Below are positions 23,835 through 36,730 of a DNA stretch of 64,000 nucleotides, piece by piece. Made by a program: the position numbers and the translations under genes. The stretch comes from Panulirus ornatus (lineage: Eukaryota; Arthropoda; Malacostraca; Decapoda; Palinuridae), in NCBI RefSeq assembly GCF_036320965.1, contig NC_092255.1:10813703-10877702 (forward strand), in the 5' to 3' direction. The first letter of the stretch is position 1. Each line of letters begins with the position of its first letter. The notes below the pieces were generated by a model that worked only from the letters and a program-made list of their open reading frames with translations, did no database searches and was not told where the DNA came from.

Positions 23835-26800
23835 CAATTAAGATATGTATGATTAGGTACATATACAAATGGAAAATAAATTTGCTTAATTTTACCTCAA
23901 CTCTGCAAAAAAAGGACTTTTTATGCGGGCTTTTTTATGCAAGTGGGGTACCCATTCCAGAAATCCAGTAATCCAACAACACGCACCTACCTACACTTTT
24001 AAACGCACATACCGATCCATTGAGATATATATGGCTTGCAAACAGACTTTCTTTTAATCTTTCAAATTTTTCTTTTTTTTGTTAGTTTTCTTAACAAATC
24101 TCTTTTTATTCTTCTAAAAAAAATATTTTTTGTCTTTCACTTCCGTGTTTATTTAGAGTTCCCGAGTTGTTTTTTTTCATCTTCCAACCAGTATTTCAAA
24201 CAATTCTTTTAACAAAACAGATGTTTTAGTTTTCCAAAAGCTCTTTTTAAGTATTTTCAACAATATTTTCACAACACTAATTTATATTTGTCATCTGAAC
24301 AGATTTTTTTTTCACTTCTAAATAGTTCTTATCTAGTCATCCAAACGGATCTTTTTCGTTCTTCTTAATAGATTTCTTTAATCTTCCTGGCAGGTCTTTT
24401 TTTATCTTCCAAAAAAAATAGTTTTAGTCTTTCAATTCCGTGTTTATTTAGAGTTCCCGAGTAGTTTTTTTTGAAGTTTTCCAAAGAGCAGTTTATTCAT
24501 CTTCCAAGCAATTTTCAAACAGTTCTTTTAACCAAACAAATCTGTTTTAGTTTTCCAAAAAGCTCTTTTTAAGTATTTTCAACAGTATTTTCGTAACACT
24601 AATTTGTTTTTGTCATCTGAACAGATTTTTTTTTCACTCTTCTAAATAGTTCTTATCTAGTCTTCCAAACGGATCTTTTTCGTTCTTCTTAATAGATTTC
24701 TTCAATCTAATGAGATATGTATGGTAGTATGCCTGTACAAATGGAAAAAGAAATGGGAAAAAGAGGGGCTACCTACATACCTACCTACCTACCTACACTC
24801 TTAAAAGCACATTCTGATCAATTAAGATATGTATGATTAGGTACATATACAAATGGAAAATAAATTTGCTTAATTTTACCTCAACTCTGCAAAAAAAGGA
24901 CTTTTTATGCGGGCTTTTTTATGCAAGTGTGGTACCCATTCCAGAAATCCAGTAATCCAACAACACGCACCTACCTACACTTTTAAACGCACATACCGAT
25001 CCATTGAGATATATATGGCTTGCAAACAGACTTTCTTTTAATCTTTCAAATTTTTCTTTTTTTTGTTAGTTTTCTTAACAAATCTCTTTTTATTCTTCTA
25101 AAAAAAATATTTTTTGTCTTTCACTTCCGTGTTTATTTAGAGTTCCCGAGTTGTTTTTTTTCATCTTCCAACCAGTATTTCAAACAATTCTTTTAACAAA
25201 ACAGATGTTTTAGTTTTCCAAAAGCTCTTTTTAAGTATTTTCAACAATATTTTCACAACACTAATTTATATTTGTCATCTGAACAGATTTTTTTTTCACT
25301 TCTAAATAGTTCTTATCTAGTCATCCAAACGGATCTTTTTCGTTCTTCTTAATAGATTTCTTTAATCTTCCTGGCAGGTCTTTTTTTATCTTCCAAAAAA
25401 AATAGTTTTAGTCTTTCAATTCCGTGTTTATTTAGAGTTCCCGAGTAGTTTTTTTTGAAGTTTTCCAAAGAGCAGTTTATTCATCTTCCAAGCAATTTTC
25501 AAACAGTTCTTTTAACCAAACAAATCTGTTTTAGTTTTCCAAAAAGCTCTTTTTAAGTATTTTCAACAGTATTTTCGTAACACTAATTTGTTTTTGTCAT
25601 CTGAACAGATTTTTTTTTCACTCTTCTAAATAGTTCTTATCTAGTCTTCCAAACGGATCTTTTTCGTTCTTCTTAATAGATTTCTTCAATCTAATGAGAT
25701 ATGTATGGTAGTATGCCTGTACAAATGGAAAAAGAAATGGGAAAAAGAGGGGCTACCTACATACCTACCTACCTACCTACACTCTTAAAAGCACATTCTG
25801 ATCAATTAAGATATGTATGATTAGGTACATATACAAATGGAAAATAAATTTGCTTAATTTTACCTCAACTCTGCAAAAAAAGGACTTTTTATGCGGGCTT
25901 TTTTATGCAAGTGTGGTACCCATTCCAGAAATCCAGTAATCCAACAACACGCACCTACCTACACTTTTAAACGCACATACCGATCCATTGAGATATATAT
26001 GGCTTGCAAACAGACTTTCTTTTAATCTTTCAAATTTTTCTTTTTTTTGTTAGTTTTCTTAACAAATCTCTTTTTATTCTTCTAAAAAAAATATTTTTTG
26101 TCTTTCACTTCCGTGTTTATTTAGAGTTCCCGAGTTGTTTTTTTTCATCTTCCAACCAGTATTTCAAACAATTCTTTTAACAAAACAGATGTTTTAGTTT
26201 TCCAAAAGCTCTTTTTAAGTATTTTCAACAATATTTTCACAACACTAATTTATATTTGTCATCTGAACAGATTTTTTTTTCACTTCTAAATAGTTCTTAT
26301 CTAGTCATCCAAACGGATCTTTTTCGTTCTTCTTAATAGATTTCTTTAATCTTCCTGGCAGGTCTTTTTTTATCTTCCAAAAAAAATAGTTTTAGTCTTT
26401 CAATTCCGTGTTTATTTAGAGTTCCCGAGTAGTTTTTTTTGAAGTTTTCCAAAGAGCAGTTTATTCATCTTCCAAGCAATTTTCAAACAGTTCTTTTAAC
26501 CAAACAAATCTGTTTTAGTTTTCCAAAAAGCTCTTTTTAAGTATTTTCAACAGTATTTTCGTAACACTAATTTGTTTTTGTCATCTGAACAGATTTTTTT
26601 TTCACTCTTCTAAATAGTTCTTATCTAGTCTTCCAAACGGATCTTTTTCGTTCTTCTTAATAGATTTCTTCAATCTAATGAGATATGTATGGTAGTATGC
26701 CTGTACAAATGGAAAAAGAAATGGGAAAAAGAGGGGCTACCTACATACCTACCTACCTACCTACACTCTTAAAAGCACATTCTGATCAATTAAGATATGT

Positions 26801-29736
26801 ATGATTAGGTACATATACAAATGGAAAATAAATTTGCTTAATTTTACCTCAACTCTGCAAAAAAAGGACTTTTTATGCGGGCTTTTTTATGCAAGTGTGG
26901 TACCCATTCCAGAAATCCAGTAATCCAACAACACGCACCTACCTACACTTTTAAACGCACATACCGATCCATTGAGATATATATGGCTTGCAAACAGACT
27001 TTCTTTTAATCTTTCAAATTTTTCTTTTTTTTGTTAGTTTTCTTAACAAATCTCTTTTTATTCTTCTAAAAAAAATATTTTTTGTCTTTCACTTCCGTGT
27101 TTATTTAGAGTTCCCGAGTTGTTTTTTTTCATCTTCCAACCAGTATTTCAAACAATTCTTTTAACAAAACAGATGTTTTAGTTTTCCAAAAGCTCTTTTT
27201 AAGTATTTTCAACAATATTTTCACAACACTAATTTATATTTGTCATCTGAACAGATTTTTTTTTCACTTCTAAATAGTTCTTATCTAGTCATCCAAACGG
27301 ATCTTTTTCGTTCTTCTTAATAGATTTCTTTAATCTTCCTGGCAGGTCTTTTTTTATCTTCCAAAAAAAATAGTTTTAGTCTTTCAATTCCGTGTTTATT
27401 TAGAGTTCCCGAGTAGTTTTTTTTGAAGTTTTCCAAAGAGCAGTTTATTCATCTTCCAAGCAATTTTCAAACAGTTCTTTTAACCAAACAAATCTGTTTT
27501 AGTTTTCCAAAAAGCTCTTTTTAAGTATTTTCAACAGTATTTTCGTAACACTAATTTGTTTTTGTCATCTGAACAGATTTTTTTTTCACTCTTCTAAATA
27601 GTTCTTATCTAGTCTTCCAAACGGATCTTTTTCGTTCTTCTTAATAGATTTCTTCAATCTAATGAGATATGTATGGTAGTATGCCTGTACAAATGGAAAA
27701 AGAAATGGGAAAAAGAGGGGCTACCTACATACCTACCTACCTACCTACACTCTTAAAAGCACATTCTGATCAATTAAGATATGTATGATTAGGTACATAT
27801 ACAAATGGAAAATAAATTTGCTTAATTTTACCTCAACTCTGCAAAAAAAGGACTTTTTATGCGGGCTTTTTTATGCAAGTGTGGTACCCATTCCAGAAAT
27901 CCAGTAATCCAACAACACGCACCTACCTACACTTTTAAACGCACATACCGATCCATTGAGATATATATGGCTTGCAAACAGACTTTCTTTTAATCTTTCA
28001 AATTTTTCTTTTTTTTGTTAGTTTTCTTAACAAATCTCTTTTTATTCTTCTAAAAAAAATATTTTTTGTCTTTCACTTCCGTGTTTATTTAGAGTTCCCG
28101 AGTTGTTTTTTTTCATCTTCCAACCAGTATTTCAAACAATTCTTTTAACAAAACAGATGTTTTAGTTTTCCAAAAGCTCTTTTTAAGTATTTTCAACAAT
28201 ATTTTCACAACACTAATTTATATTTGTCATCTGAACAGATTTTTTTTTCACTTCTAAATAGTTCTTATCTAGTCATCCAAACGGATCTTTTTCGTTCTTC
28301 TTAATAGATTTCTTTAATCTTCCTGGCAGGTCTTTTTTTATCTTCCAAAAAAAATAGTTTTAGTCTTTCAATTCCGTGTTTATTTAGAGTTCCCGAGTAG
28401 TTTTTTTGAAGTTTTCCAAAGAGCAGTTTATTCATCTTCCAAGCAATTTTCAAACAGTTCTTTTAACCAAACAAATCTGTTTTAGTTTTCCAAAAAGCTC
28501 TTTTTAAGTATTTTCAACAGTATTTTCGTAACACTAATTTGTTTTTGTCATCTGAACAGATTTTTTTTTCACTCTTCTAAATAGTTCTTATCTAGTCTTC
28601 CAAACGGATCTTTTTCGTTCTTCTTAATAGATTTCTTCAATCTAATGAGATATGTATGGTAGTATGCCTGTACAAATGGAAAAAGAAATGGGAAAAAGAG
28701 GGGCTACCTACATACCTACCTACCTACCTACACTCTTAAAAGCACATTCTGATCAATTAAGATATGTATGATTAGGTACATATACAAATGGAAAATAAAT
28801 TTGCTTAATTTTACCTCAACTCTGCAAAAAAAGGACTTTTTATGCGGGCTTTTTTATGCAAGTGTGGTACCCATTCCAGAAATCCAGTAATCCAACAACA
28901 CGCACCTACCTACACTTTTAAACGCACATACCGATCCATTGAGATATATATGGCTTGCAAACAGACTTTCTTTTAATCTTTCAAATTTTTCTTTTTTTTG
29001 TTAGTTTTCTTAACAAATCTCTTTTTATTCTTCTAAAAAAAATATTTTTTGTCTTTCACTTCCGTGTTTATTTAGAGTTCCCGAGTTGTTTTTTTTCATC
29101 TTCCAACCAGTATTTCAAACAATTCTTTTAACAAAACAGATGTTTTAGTTTTCCAAAAGCTCTTTTTAAGTATTTTCAACAATATTTTCACAACACTAAT
29201 TTATATTTGTCATCTGAACAGATTTTTTTTTCACTTCTAAATAGTTCTTATCTAGTCATCCAAACGGATCTTTTTCGTTCTTCTTAATAGATTTCTTTAA
29301 TCTTCCTGGCAGGTCTTTTTTTATCTTCCAAAAAAAATAGTTTTAGTCTTTCAATTCCGTGTTTATTTAGAGTTCCCGAGTAGTTTTTTTGAAGTTTTCC
29401 AAAGAGCAGTTTATTCATCTTCCAAGCAATTTTCAAACAGTTCTTTTAACCAAACAAATCTGTTTTAGTTTTCCAAAAAGCTCTTTTTAAGTATTTTCAA
29501 CAGTATTTTCGTAACACTAATTTGTTTTTGTCATCTGAACAGATTTTTTTTTCACTCTTCTAAATAGTTCTTATCTAGTCTTCCAAACGGATCTTTTTCG
29601 TTCTTCTTAATAGATTTCTTCAATCTAATGAGATATGTATGGTAGTATGCCTGTACAAATGGAAAAAGAAATGGGAAAAAGAGGGGCTACCTACATACCT
29701 ACCTACCTACCTACACTCTTAAAAGCACATTCTGAT
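23835..29736 (+). repeat. Type A units 20-25
   Basis: Six A units start at 23835, 24819, 25803, 26787, 27771 and 28754. Units 20-23 have the eight-T run (984 bp) and units 24-25 the seven-T run (983 bp), so the switch falls at about 27.8 kb. Unit 20, directly after a composite, has GCAAGTGGGG. Otherwise the units are nearly identical to the reference. Confidence 0.93.
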
Positions 29737-31756
29737 CAATTAAGATATGTATGATTAGGTACATATACAAATGGAAAATAAATTTGCTTAATTTTACCTC
29801 AACTCTGCAAAAAAAGGACTTTTTATGCGGGCTTTTTTATGCAAGTGTGGTACCCATTCCAGAAATCCAGTAATCCAACAACACGCACCTACCTACACTT
29901 TTAAACGCACATACCGATCCATTGAGATATATATGGCTTGCAAACAGACTTTCTTTTAATCTTTCAAATTTTTCTTTTTTTTGTTAGTTTTCTTAACAAA
30001 TCTCTTTTTATTCTTCTAAAAAAAATATTTTTTGTCTTTCACTTCCGTGTTTATTTAGAGTTCCCGAGTTGTTTTTTTTCATCTTCCAACCAGTATTTCA
30101 AACAATTCTTTTAACAAAACAGATGTTTTAGTTTTCCAAAAGCTCTTTTTAAGTATTTTCAACAATATTTTCACAACACTAATTTATATTTGTCATCTGA
30201 ACAGATTTTTTTTTCACTTCTAAATAGTTCTTATCTAGTCATCCAAACGGATCTTTTTCGTTCTTCTTAATAGATTTCTTTAATCTTCCTGGCAGGTCTT
30301 TTTTTATCTTCCAAAAAAAATAGTTTTAGTCTTTCAATTCCGTGTTTATTTAGAGTTCCCGAGTAGTTTTTTTGAAGTTTTCCAAAGAGCAGTTTATTCA
30401 TCTTCCAAGCAATTTTCAAACAGTTCTTTTAACCAAACAAATCTGTTTTAGTTTTCCAAAAAGCTCTTTTTAAGTATTTTCAACAGTATTTTCGTAACAC
30501 TGTTTTTGTCATCTGAACAGATTTTTTTTTCACTCTTCTAAATAGTTCTTATCTAGTCTTCCAAACGGATCTTTTTCGTTCTTCTTAATAGATTTCTTCA
30601 ATCTTCCTGGCTGGTGTTTTGTCTCTTCCAACACTTATTTCTTAGTCTACTAAAGAAATTGAAAAAAAGTCGCTTATTGTAACCGACACTCTGCAAAAAG
30701 AGTGGCTTGAACGGGTCTCTCCTACGATTATTTATGCAAGCCTGCTACCCAAACATCTGTCCAGAATTCCATCAACACGCAACTACCTACACTCCTAAAA
30801 GCATATACTGATCTAATGATATATGTATGGTAGTATGCCTGTACAAATGGAAAAAAAAATGGCGAAAAGAGAGGCTATCTACCTACCTACCTATCTACAA
30901 ATGGAAAATAAATTTGCTTAATTTTACCTCAACTCTGCAAAAAAAGGACTTTCTATGCAGGCTTTTTTACGCAAGCCTGGTACCCATTCCAGAAATCCAG
31001 TAATCCAACAACACGCACCTACCTACACTCTTAAACGCACATACCGATCCATTGAGATATATATGGCTTGCAAACAGACTTTCTTTTAATCTTTCAAATT
31101 TTTCTTGTTTTTATTAGTTTTCTTAACAAATCTCTTTTTACTCTTCAAAAAAAAATATTTTTAGTCTTTCAATTCCGTGTTTATTTAGTTCCCGAGTAGT
31201 TTTTTTGAAGTTTTCCAAACAGCAGTTTATTCATCTTCCAAGCAGTTTTTCAAACAGTTCTTTTAACCAAACAAATCTGTTTTAGTTTTCCAAAAAGCTC
31301 TTTTTAAGTATTTTCAACAGTATTTTCGTTACACTAATTTGTTTTATCATCTGAAAAGATTTTTTTTTCACTCTTCTAAATAGTTCTTATCTAGTCTTCC
31401 AAACGGATCTTTTTCGTTTTTCTTAATAGATTTCTTTAATCTTCCTGGCAGGTGTTTTGTATCTTCCAACACTTATTTCTTAGTCTACTAAACAAATTGA
31501 AAAAAAAAATCGCTTATACACTTTGCAAAAAGAGTGACTTGAACGGGTCTCTCCTACGATAATTTATGCATGCGTGCTGCCCAAACATCTGTCCAGTATT
31601 CCATCAACACGCAACTACCTACACTCCTAAAAGCATATACTGATCTAATGAGATATGTATGGTAGTATGCCTGTACAAATGGAAAAAGAAATGGGAAAAA
31701 GAGGGGCTACCTACATACCTACCTACCTACCTACACTCTTAAAAGCACATTCTGAT
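29737..31756 (+). repeat. Composite unit 26 (2020 bp)
   Basis: A class II composite with AACACTGTTTTTG, B1 at 30605-30814 (CAATCTTCCTGG; seven A before GTCGC) and B2 at 31443-31646 (ACACTTTGCAAAAAG). It has the seven-T run, as do the two A units to its left. X' has the common TTTTACCTCAACTC, separating it from composites 19 and 29. Confidence 0.92.
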
Positions 31757-33724
31757 CAATTAAGATATGTATGATTAGGTACATATACAAATGGAAAATA
31801 AATTTGCTTAATTTTACCTCCGCTCTGCAAAAAAAGGACTTTTTATGCGGGCTTTTTTATGCAAGTGTGGTACCCATTCCAGAAATCCAGTAATCCAACA
31901 ACACGCACCTACCTACACTTTTAAACGCACATACCGATCCATTGAGATATATATGGCTTGCAAACAGACTTTCTTTTAATCTTTCAAATTTTTCTTTTTT
32001 TTGTTAGTTTTCTTAACAAATCTCTTTTTATTCTTCTAAAAAAAATATTTTTTGTCTTTCACTTCCGTGTTTATTTAGAGTTCCCGAGTTGTTTTTTTTC
32101 ATCTTCCAACCAGTATTTCAAACAATTCTTTTAACAAAACAGATGTTTTAGTTTTCCAAAAGCTCTTTTTAAGTATTTTCAACAATATTTTCACAACACT
32201 AATTTATATTTGTCATCTGAACAGATTTTTTTTTCACTTCTAAATAGTTCTTATCTAGTCATCCAAACGGATCTTTTTCGTTCTTCTTAATAGATTTCTT
32301 TAATCTTCCTGGCAGGTCTTTTTTTATCTTCCAAAAAAAATAGTTTTAGTCTTTCAATTCCGTGTTTATTTAGAGTTCCCGAGTAGTTTTTTTTGAAGTT
32401 TTCCAAAGAGCAGTTTATTCATCTTCCAAGCAATTTTCAAACAGTTCTTTTAACCAAACAAATCTGTTTTAGTTTTCCAAAAAGCTCTTTTTAAGTATTT
32501 TCAACAGTATTTTCGTAACACTAATTTGTTTTTGTCATCTGAACAGATTTTTTTTTCACTCTTCTAAATAGTTCTTATCTAGTCTTCCAAACGGATCTTT
32601 TTCGTTCTTCTTAATAGATTTCTTCAATCTAATGAGATATGTATGGTAGTATGCCTGTACAAATGGAAAAAGAAATGGGAAAAAGAGGGGCTACCTACAT
32701 ACCTACCTACCTACCTACACTCTTAAAAGCACATTCTGATCAATTAAGATATGTATGATTAGGTACATATACAAATGGAAAATAAATTTGCTTAATTTTA
32801 CCTCAACTCTGCAAAAAAAGGACTTTTTATGCGGGCTTTTTTATGCAAGTGTGGTACCCATTCCAGAAATCCAGTAATCCAACAACACGCACCTACCTAC
32901 ACTTTTAAACGCACATACCGATCCATTGAGATATATATGGCTTGCAAACAGACTTTCTTTTAATCTTTCAAATTTTTCTTTTTTTTGTTAGTTTTCTTAA
33001 CAAATCTCTTTTTATTCTTCTAAAAAAAATATTTTTTGTCTTTCACTTCCGTGTTTATTTAGAGTTCCCGAGTTGTTTTTTTTCATCTTCCAACCAGTAT
33101 TTCAAACAATTCTTTTAACAAAACAGATGTTTTAGTTTTCCAAAAGCTCTTTTTAAGTATTTTCAACAATATTTTCACAACACTAATTTATATTTGTCAT
33201 CTGAACAGATTTTTTTTTCACTTCTAAATAGTTCTTATCTAGTCATCCAAACGGATCTTTTTCGTTCTTCTTAATAGATTTCTTTAATCTTCCTGGCAGG
33301 TCTTTTTTTATCTTCCAAAAAAAATAGTTTTAGTCTTTCAATTCCGTGTTTATTTAGAGTTCCCGAGTAGTTTTTTTTGAAGTTTTCCAAAGAGCAGTTT
33401 ATTCATCTTCCAAGCAATTTTCAAACAGTTCTTTTAACCAAACAAATCTGTTTTAGTTTTCCAAAAAGCTCTTTTTAAGTATTTTCAACAGTATTTTCGT
33501 AACACTAATTTGTTTTTGTCATCTGAACAGATTTTTTTTTCACTCTTCTAAATAGTTCTTATCTAGTCTTCCAAACGGATCTTTTTCGTTCTTCTTAATA
33601 GATTTCTTCAATCTAATGAGATATGTATGGTAGTATGCCTGTACAAATGGAAAAAGAAATGGGAAAAAGAGGGGCTACCTACATACCTACCTACCTACCT
33701 ACACTCTTAAAAGCACATTCTGAT
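31757..33724 (+). repeat. Type A units 27-28
   Basis: Two 984-bp A units start at 31757 and 32741, with eight-T runs. Unit 27 has CCTCCGCTCTGC in X, shared only with composite 15. This places it in the group of units that directly follow a composite and carry a marker variant. Confidence 0.92.
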
Positions 33725-35699
33725 CAATTAAGATATGTATGATTAGGTACATATACAAATGGAAAATAAATTTGCTTAATTTTACCTCAACTCTGCAAAA
33801 AAAGGACTTTTTATGCGGGCTTTTTTATGCAAGTGTGGTACCCATTCCAGAAATCCAGTAATCCAACAACACGCACCTACCTACACTTTTAAACGCACAT
33901 ACCGATCCATTGAGATATATATGGCTTGCAAACAGACTTTCTTTTAATCTTTCAAATTTTTCTTTTTTTTGTTAGTTTTCTTAACAAATCTCTTTTTATT
34001 CTTCTAAAAAAAATATTTTTTGTCTTTCACTTCCGTGTTTATTTAGAGTTCCCGAGTTGTTTTTTTTCATCTTCCAACCAGTATTTCAAACAATTCTTTT
34101 AACAAAACAGATGTTTTAGTTTTCCAAAAGCTCTTTTTAAGTATTTTCAACAATATTTTCACAACACTAATTTATATTTGTCATCTGAACAGATTTTTTT
34201 TTCACTTCTAAATAGTTCTTATCTAGTCATCCAAACGGATCTTTTTCGTTCTTCTTAATAGATTTCTTTAATCTTCCTGGCAGGTCTTTTTTTATCTTCC
34301 AAAAAAAATAGTTTTAGTCTTTCAATTCCGTGTTTATTTAGAGTTCCCGAGTAGTTTTTTTTGAAGTTTTCCAAAGAGCAGTTTATTCATCTTCCAAGCA
34401 ATTTTCAAACAGTTCTTTTAACCAAACAAATCTGTTTTAGTTTTCCAAAAAGCTCTTTTTAAGTATTTTCAACAGTATTTTCGTAACACTATTGTTTTTG
34501 TCATCTGAACAGATTTTTTTTTCACTCTTCTAAATAGTTCTTATCTAGTCTTCCAAACGGATCTTTTTCGTTCTTCTTAATAGATTTCTTCAATCTTCCT
34601 GGCTGGTGTTTTGTCTCTTCCAACACTTATTTCTTAGTCTACTAAAGAAATTGAAAAAAAAGTCGCTTATTGTAACCGACACTCTGCAAAAAGAGTGGCT
34701 TGAACGGGTCTCTCCTACGATTATTTATGCAAGCCTGCTACCCAAACATCTGTCCAGAATTCCATCAACACGCAACTACCTACACTCCTAAAAGCATATA
34801 CTGATCTAATGATATATGTATGGTAGTATGCCTGTACAAATGGGAAAAAAAATGGCGAAAAGAGAGGCTATCTACCTACCTACCTATCTACAAATGGAAA
34901 ATAAATTTGCTTAATTTTACATCAACTCTGCAAAAAAAGGACTTTCTATGCAGGCTTTTTTACGCAAGCCTGGTACCCATTCCAGAAATCCAGTAATCCA
35001 ACAACACGCACCTACCTAGACTCTTAAACGCACATACCGATCCATTGAGATATATATGGCTTGCAAACAGACTTTCTTTTAATCTTTCAAATTTTTCTTG
35101 TTTTTATTAGTTTTCTTAACAAATCTCTTTTTACTCTTCAAAAAAAAATATTTTTAGTCTTTCAATTCCGTGTTTATTTAGTTCCCGAGTAGTTTTTTTG
35201 AAGTTTTCCAAACAGCAGTTTATTCATCTTCCAAGCAGTTTTTCAAACAGTTCTTTTAACCAAACAAATCTGTTTTAGTTTTCCAAAAAGCTCTTTTTAA
35301 GTATTTTCAACAGTATTTTCGTTACACTAATTTGTTTTATCATCTGAAAAGATTTTTTTTTCACTCTTCTAAATAGTTCTTATCTAGTCTTCCAAACGGA
35401 TCTTTTTCGTTTTTCTTAATAGATTTCGTTAATCTTCCTGGCAGGTGTTTTGTATCTTCCAACACTTATTTCTTAGTCTACTTAACAAATTGAAAAAAAA
35501 ATCGCTTATACACTTTGCAAAAAGAGTGACTTGAACGGGTCTCTCCTACGATAATTTATGCATGCGTGCTGCCCAAACATCTGTCCAGTATTCCATCAAC
35601 ACCAACACCTACACTCCTAAAAGCATATACTGATCTAAGAATGTATGATAGCTGTACAAGAAAGAAATGAAAAGGCTTCTACCTACCACATACTCTTAA
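33725..35699 (+). repeat. Composite unit 29 (about 1.98 kb, right end blurred)
   Basis: A class II composite: AACACTATTGTTTTTG in Tb (a partial form of the AATTT loss), B1 at 34597-34807 with eight A before GTCGC, X' with TTTTACATCAACTC, and B2 at 35436-35636. Private changes include AAATGGGAAAAAAAATGG, ACCTAGACTC, ATTTCGTTAATC and CTACTTAACAAATTG. From about 35598 bases begin to be lost (CACCAACACC for CACGCAACTACC), and the end of the unit merges into the noisy stretch. The boundary at 35699 is approximate. Confidence 0.85.
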
Positions 35700-36615
35700 A
35701 TTTACATAAATGTTATTAGTACATCAAAGAAAAAAATTGCTATTTCCTCCTGCAAAGGCTTTTTTTTTTGCAGTGACCATTCCAGAAATCCAATCACAAC
35801 ACGCACTACCTAACTTTAAACACATACCATCTGAATATATATGGCTTGCAAACAACTTTCTTTTAATCTTTCAATTTCTTTTTGTTATTTTCTTAACAAT
35901 CTTTTTTTTTCAAAAAATATTTTGTCTTTCTTCCGTGTTATTTGTTAGTGTTCCAGATTTTAGTTTTTTTGAATTTCACTTTCACAAAGAGCATTTATTA
36001 TTCTCAAACATTTTTCAAACTTTTTAAAAACATCGTTTTAGTTTCCAAAGCTTTTTAATATTACAGTATTTCGTACACATGTTTGTCATCTGAAAATTTT
36101 TTTCATTCATTCTATCTACTCAAGATCTTTTTCTTCTCTAATATCTCAATCTAATGAATATTATGTAGTCTGTAAATGAAAGAATGGGAAAGAGGCTACT
36201 ACATACTACCTACACCTAAAAGCACATTCTGACAATTAAGAATTATTAGTACATATAAAATGAAAATTTGTATTATCACTGCAAAAAGACTTTATGCGGC
36301 TTTTTAGCAAGGTGGTACCCATCCATGTGATATATTGCTTGCCAACAGACTTTCTTTCTTTCAAATTTTTCTTTTTTGTTAGTTTTACAATCTCTTTTTA
36401 TTCTCAAAAAAATTTTTGTTCATCCGTTTATTAAGTTCCCGGTTGTTTTTTTCATCTTCCAACATATTCAACATTCTTTACAAAAGTGTTGTTCCAAAGC
36501 TCTTTAGTATTTTCAACAATATTCAAACACTAATTATTTGTCATCTGAACAATTTTTCACTTAAAGTCTTATTAGTCACCAAACGGATCTTTTTCGTTTT
36601 TCTAATAGATTTTTC
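35598..36615. other. Degraded stretch: two collapsed satellite units
   Basis: Satellite order is still recognisable, but bases are dropped throughout. Two linkers can be found (near 35637-35700 and 36153-36240), so this holds two shortened units of about 0.53 and 0.50 kb. Each has X and only one T-rich copy: the first passes from Ta-like to Tb-like sequence, and the second is mainly Ta-like up to TTTCAATCTAATGAG. The second also lacks much of X between CCCATCCATG and TGATATATTGC. Losses greatly outnumber substitutions, and clean sequence resumes abruptly at about 36616. Open frames at 35710-36027 and 36416-36622 are by-products of the lost bases. Confidence 0.75.
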
Positions 36616-36730
36616 AATCTAATGAGATATGTATGGTAGTATGCCTGTACAAATGGAAAAAGAAATGGGAAAAAGAGGGGCTACCTACATACCTACCTAC
36701 CTACCTACACTCTTAAAAGCACATTCTGAT
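36616..36730 (+). repeat. Clean linker re-entering regular array
   Basis: From CAATCTAATGAGATATG onward the sequence is an unaltered A linker, with the purine-rich tract and full (CCTA)n tract, leading to the unit start at 36731. The return to clean sequence within a few bases is part of the case that the preceding kilobase is a consensus problem. Confidence 0.85.

Noticed and set aside
35710..36027. Longest open frame in the window, 105 codons on the + strand
   Set aside because: It lies in the degraded stretch and is created by lost bases. The product is a translation of T-rich satellite, rich in Phe, Leu and Ser, with no domain or good start context. The same region in intact units has stops.
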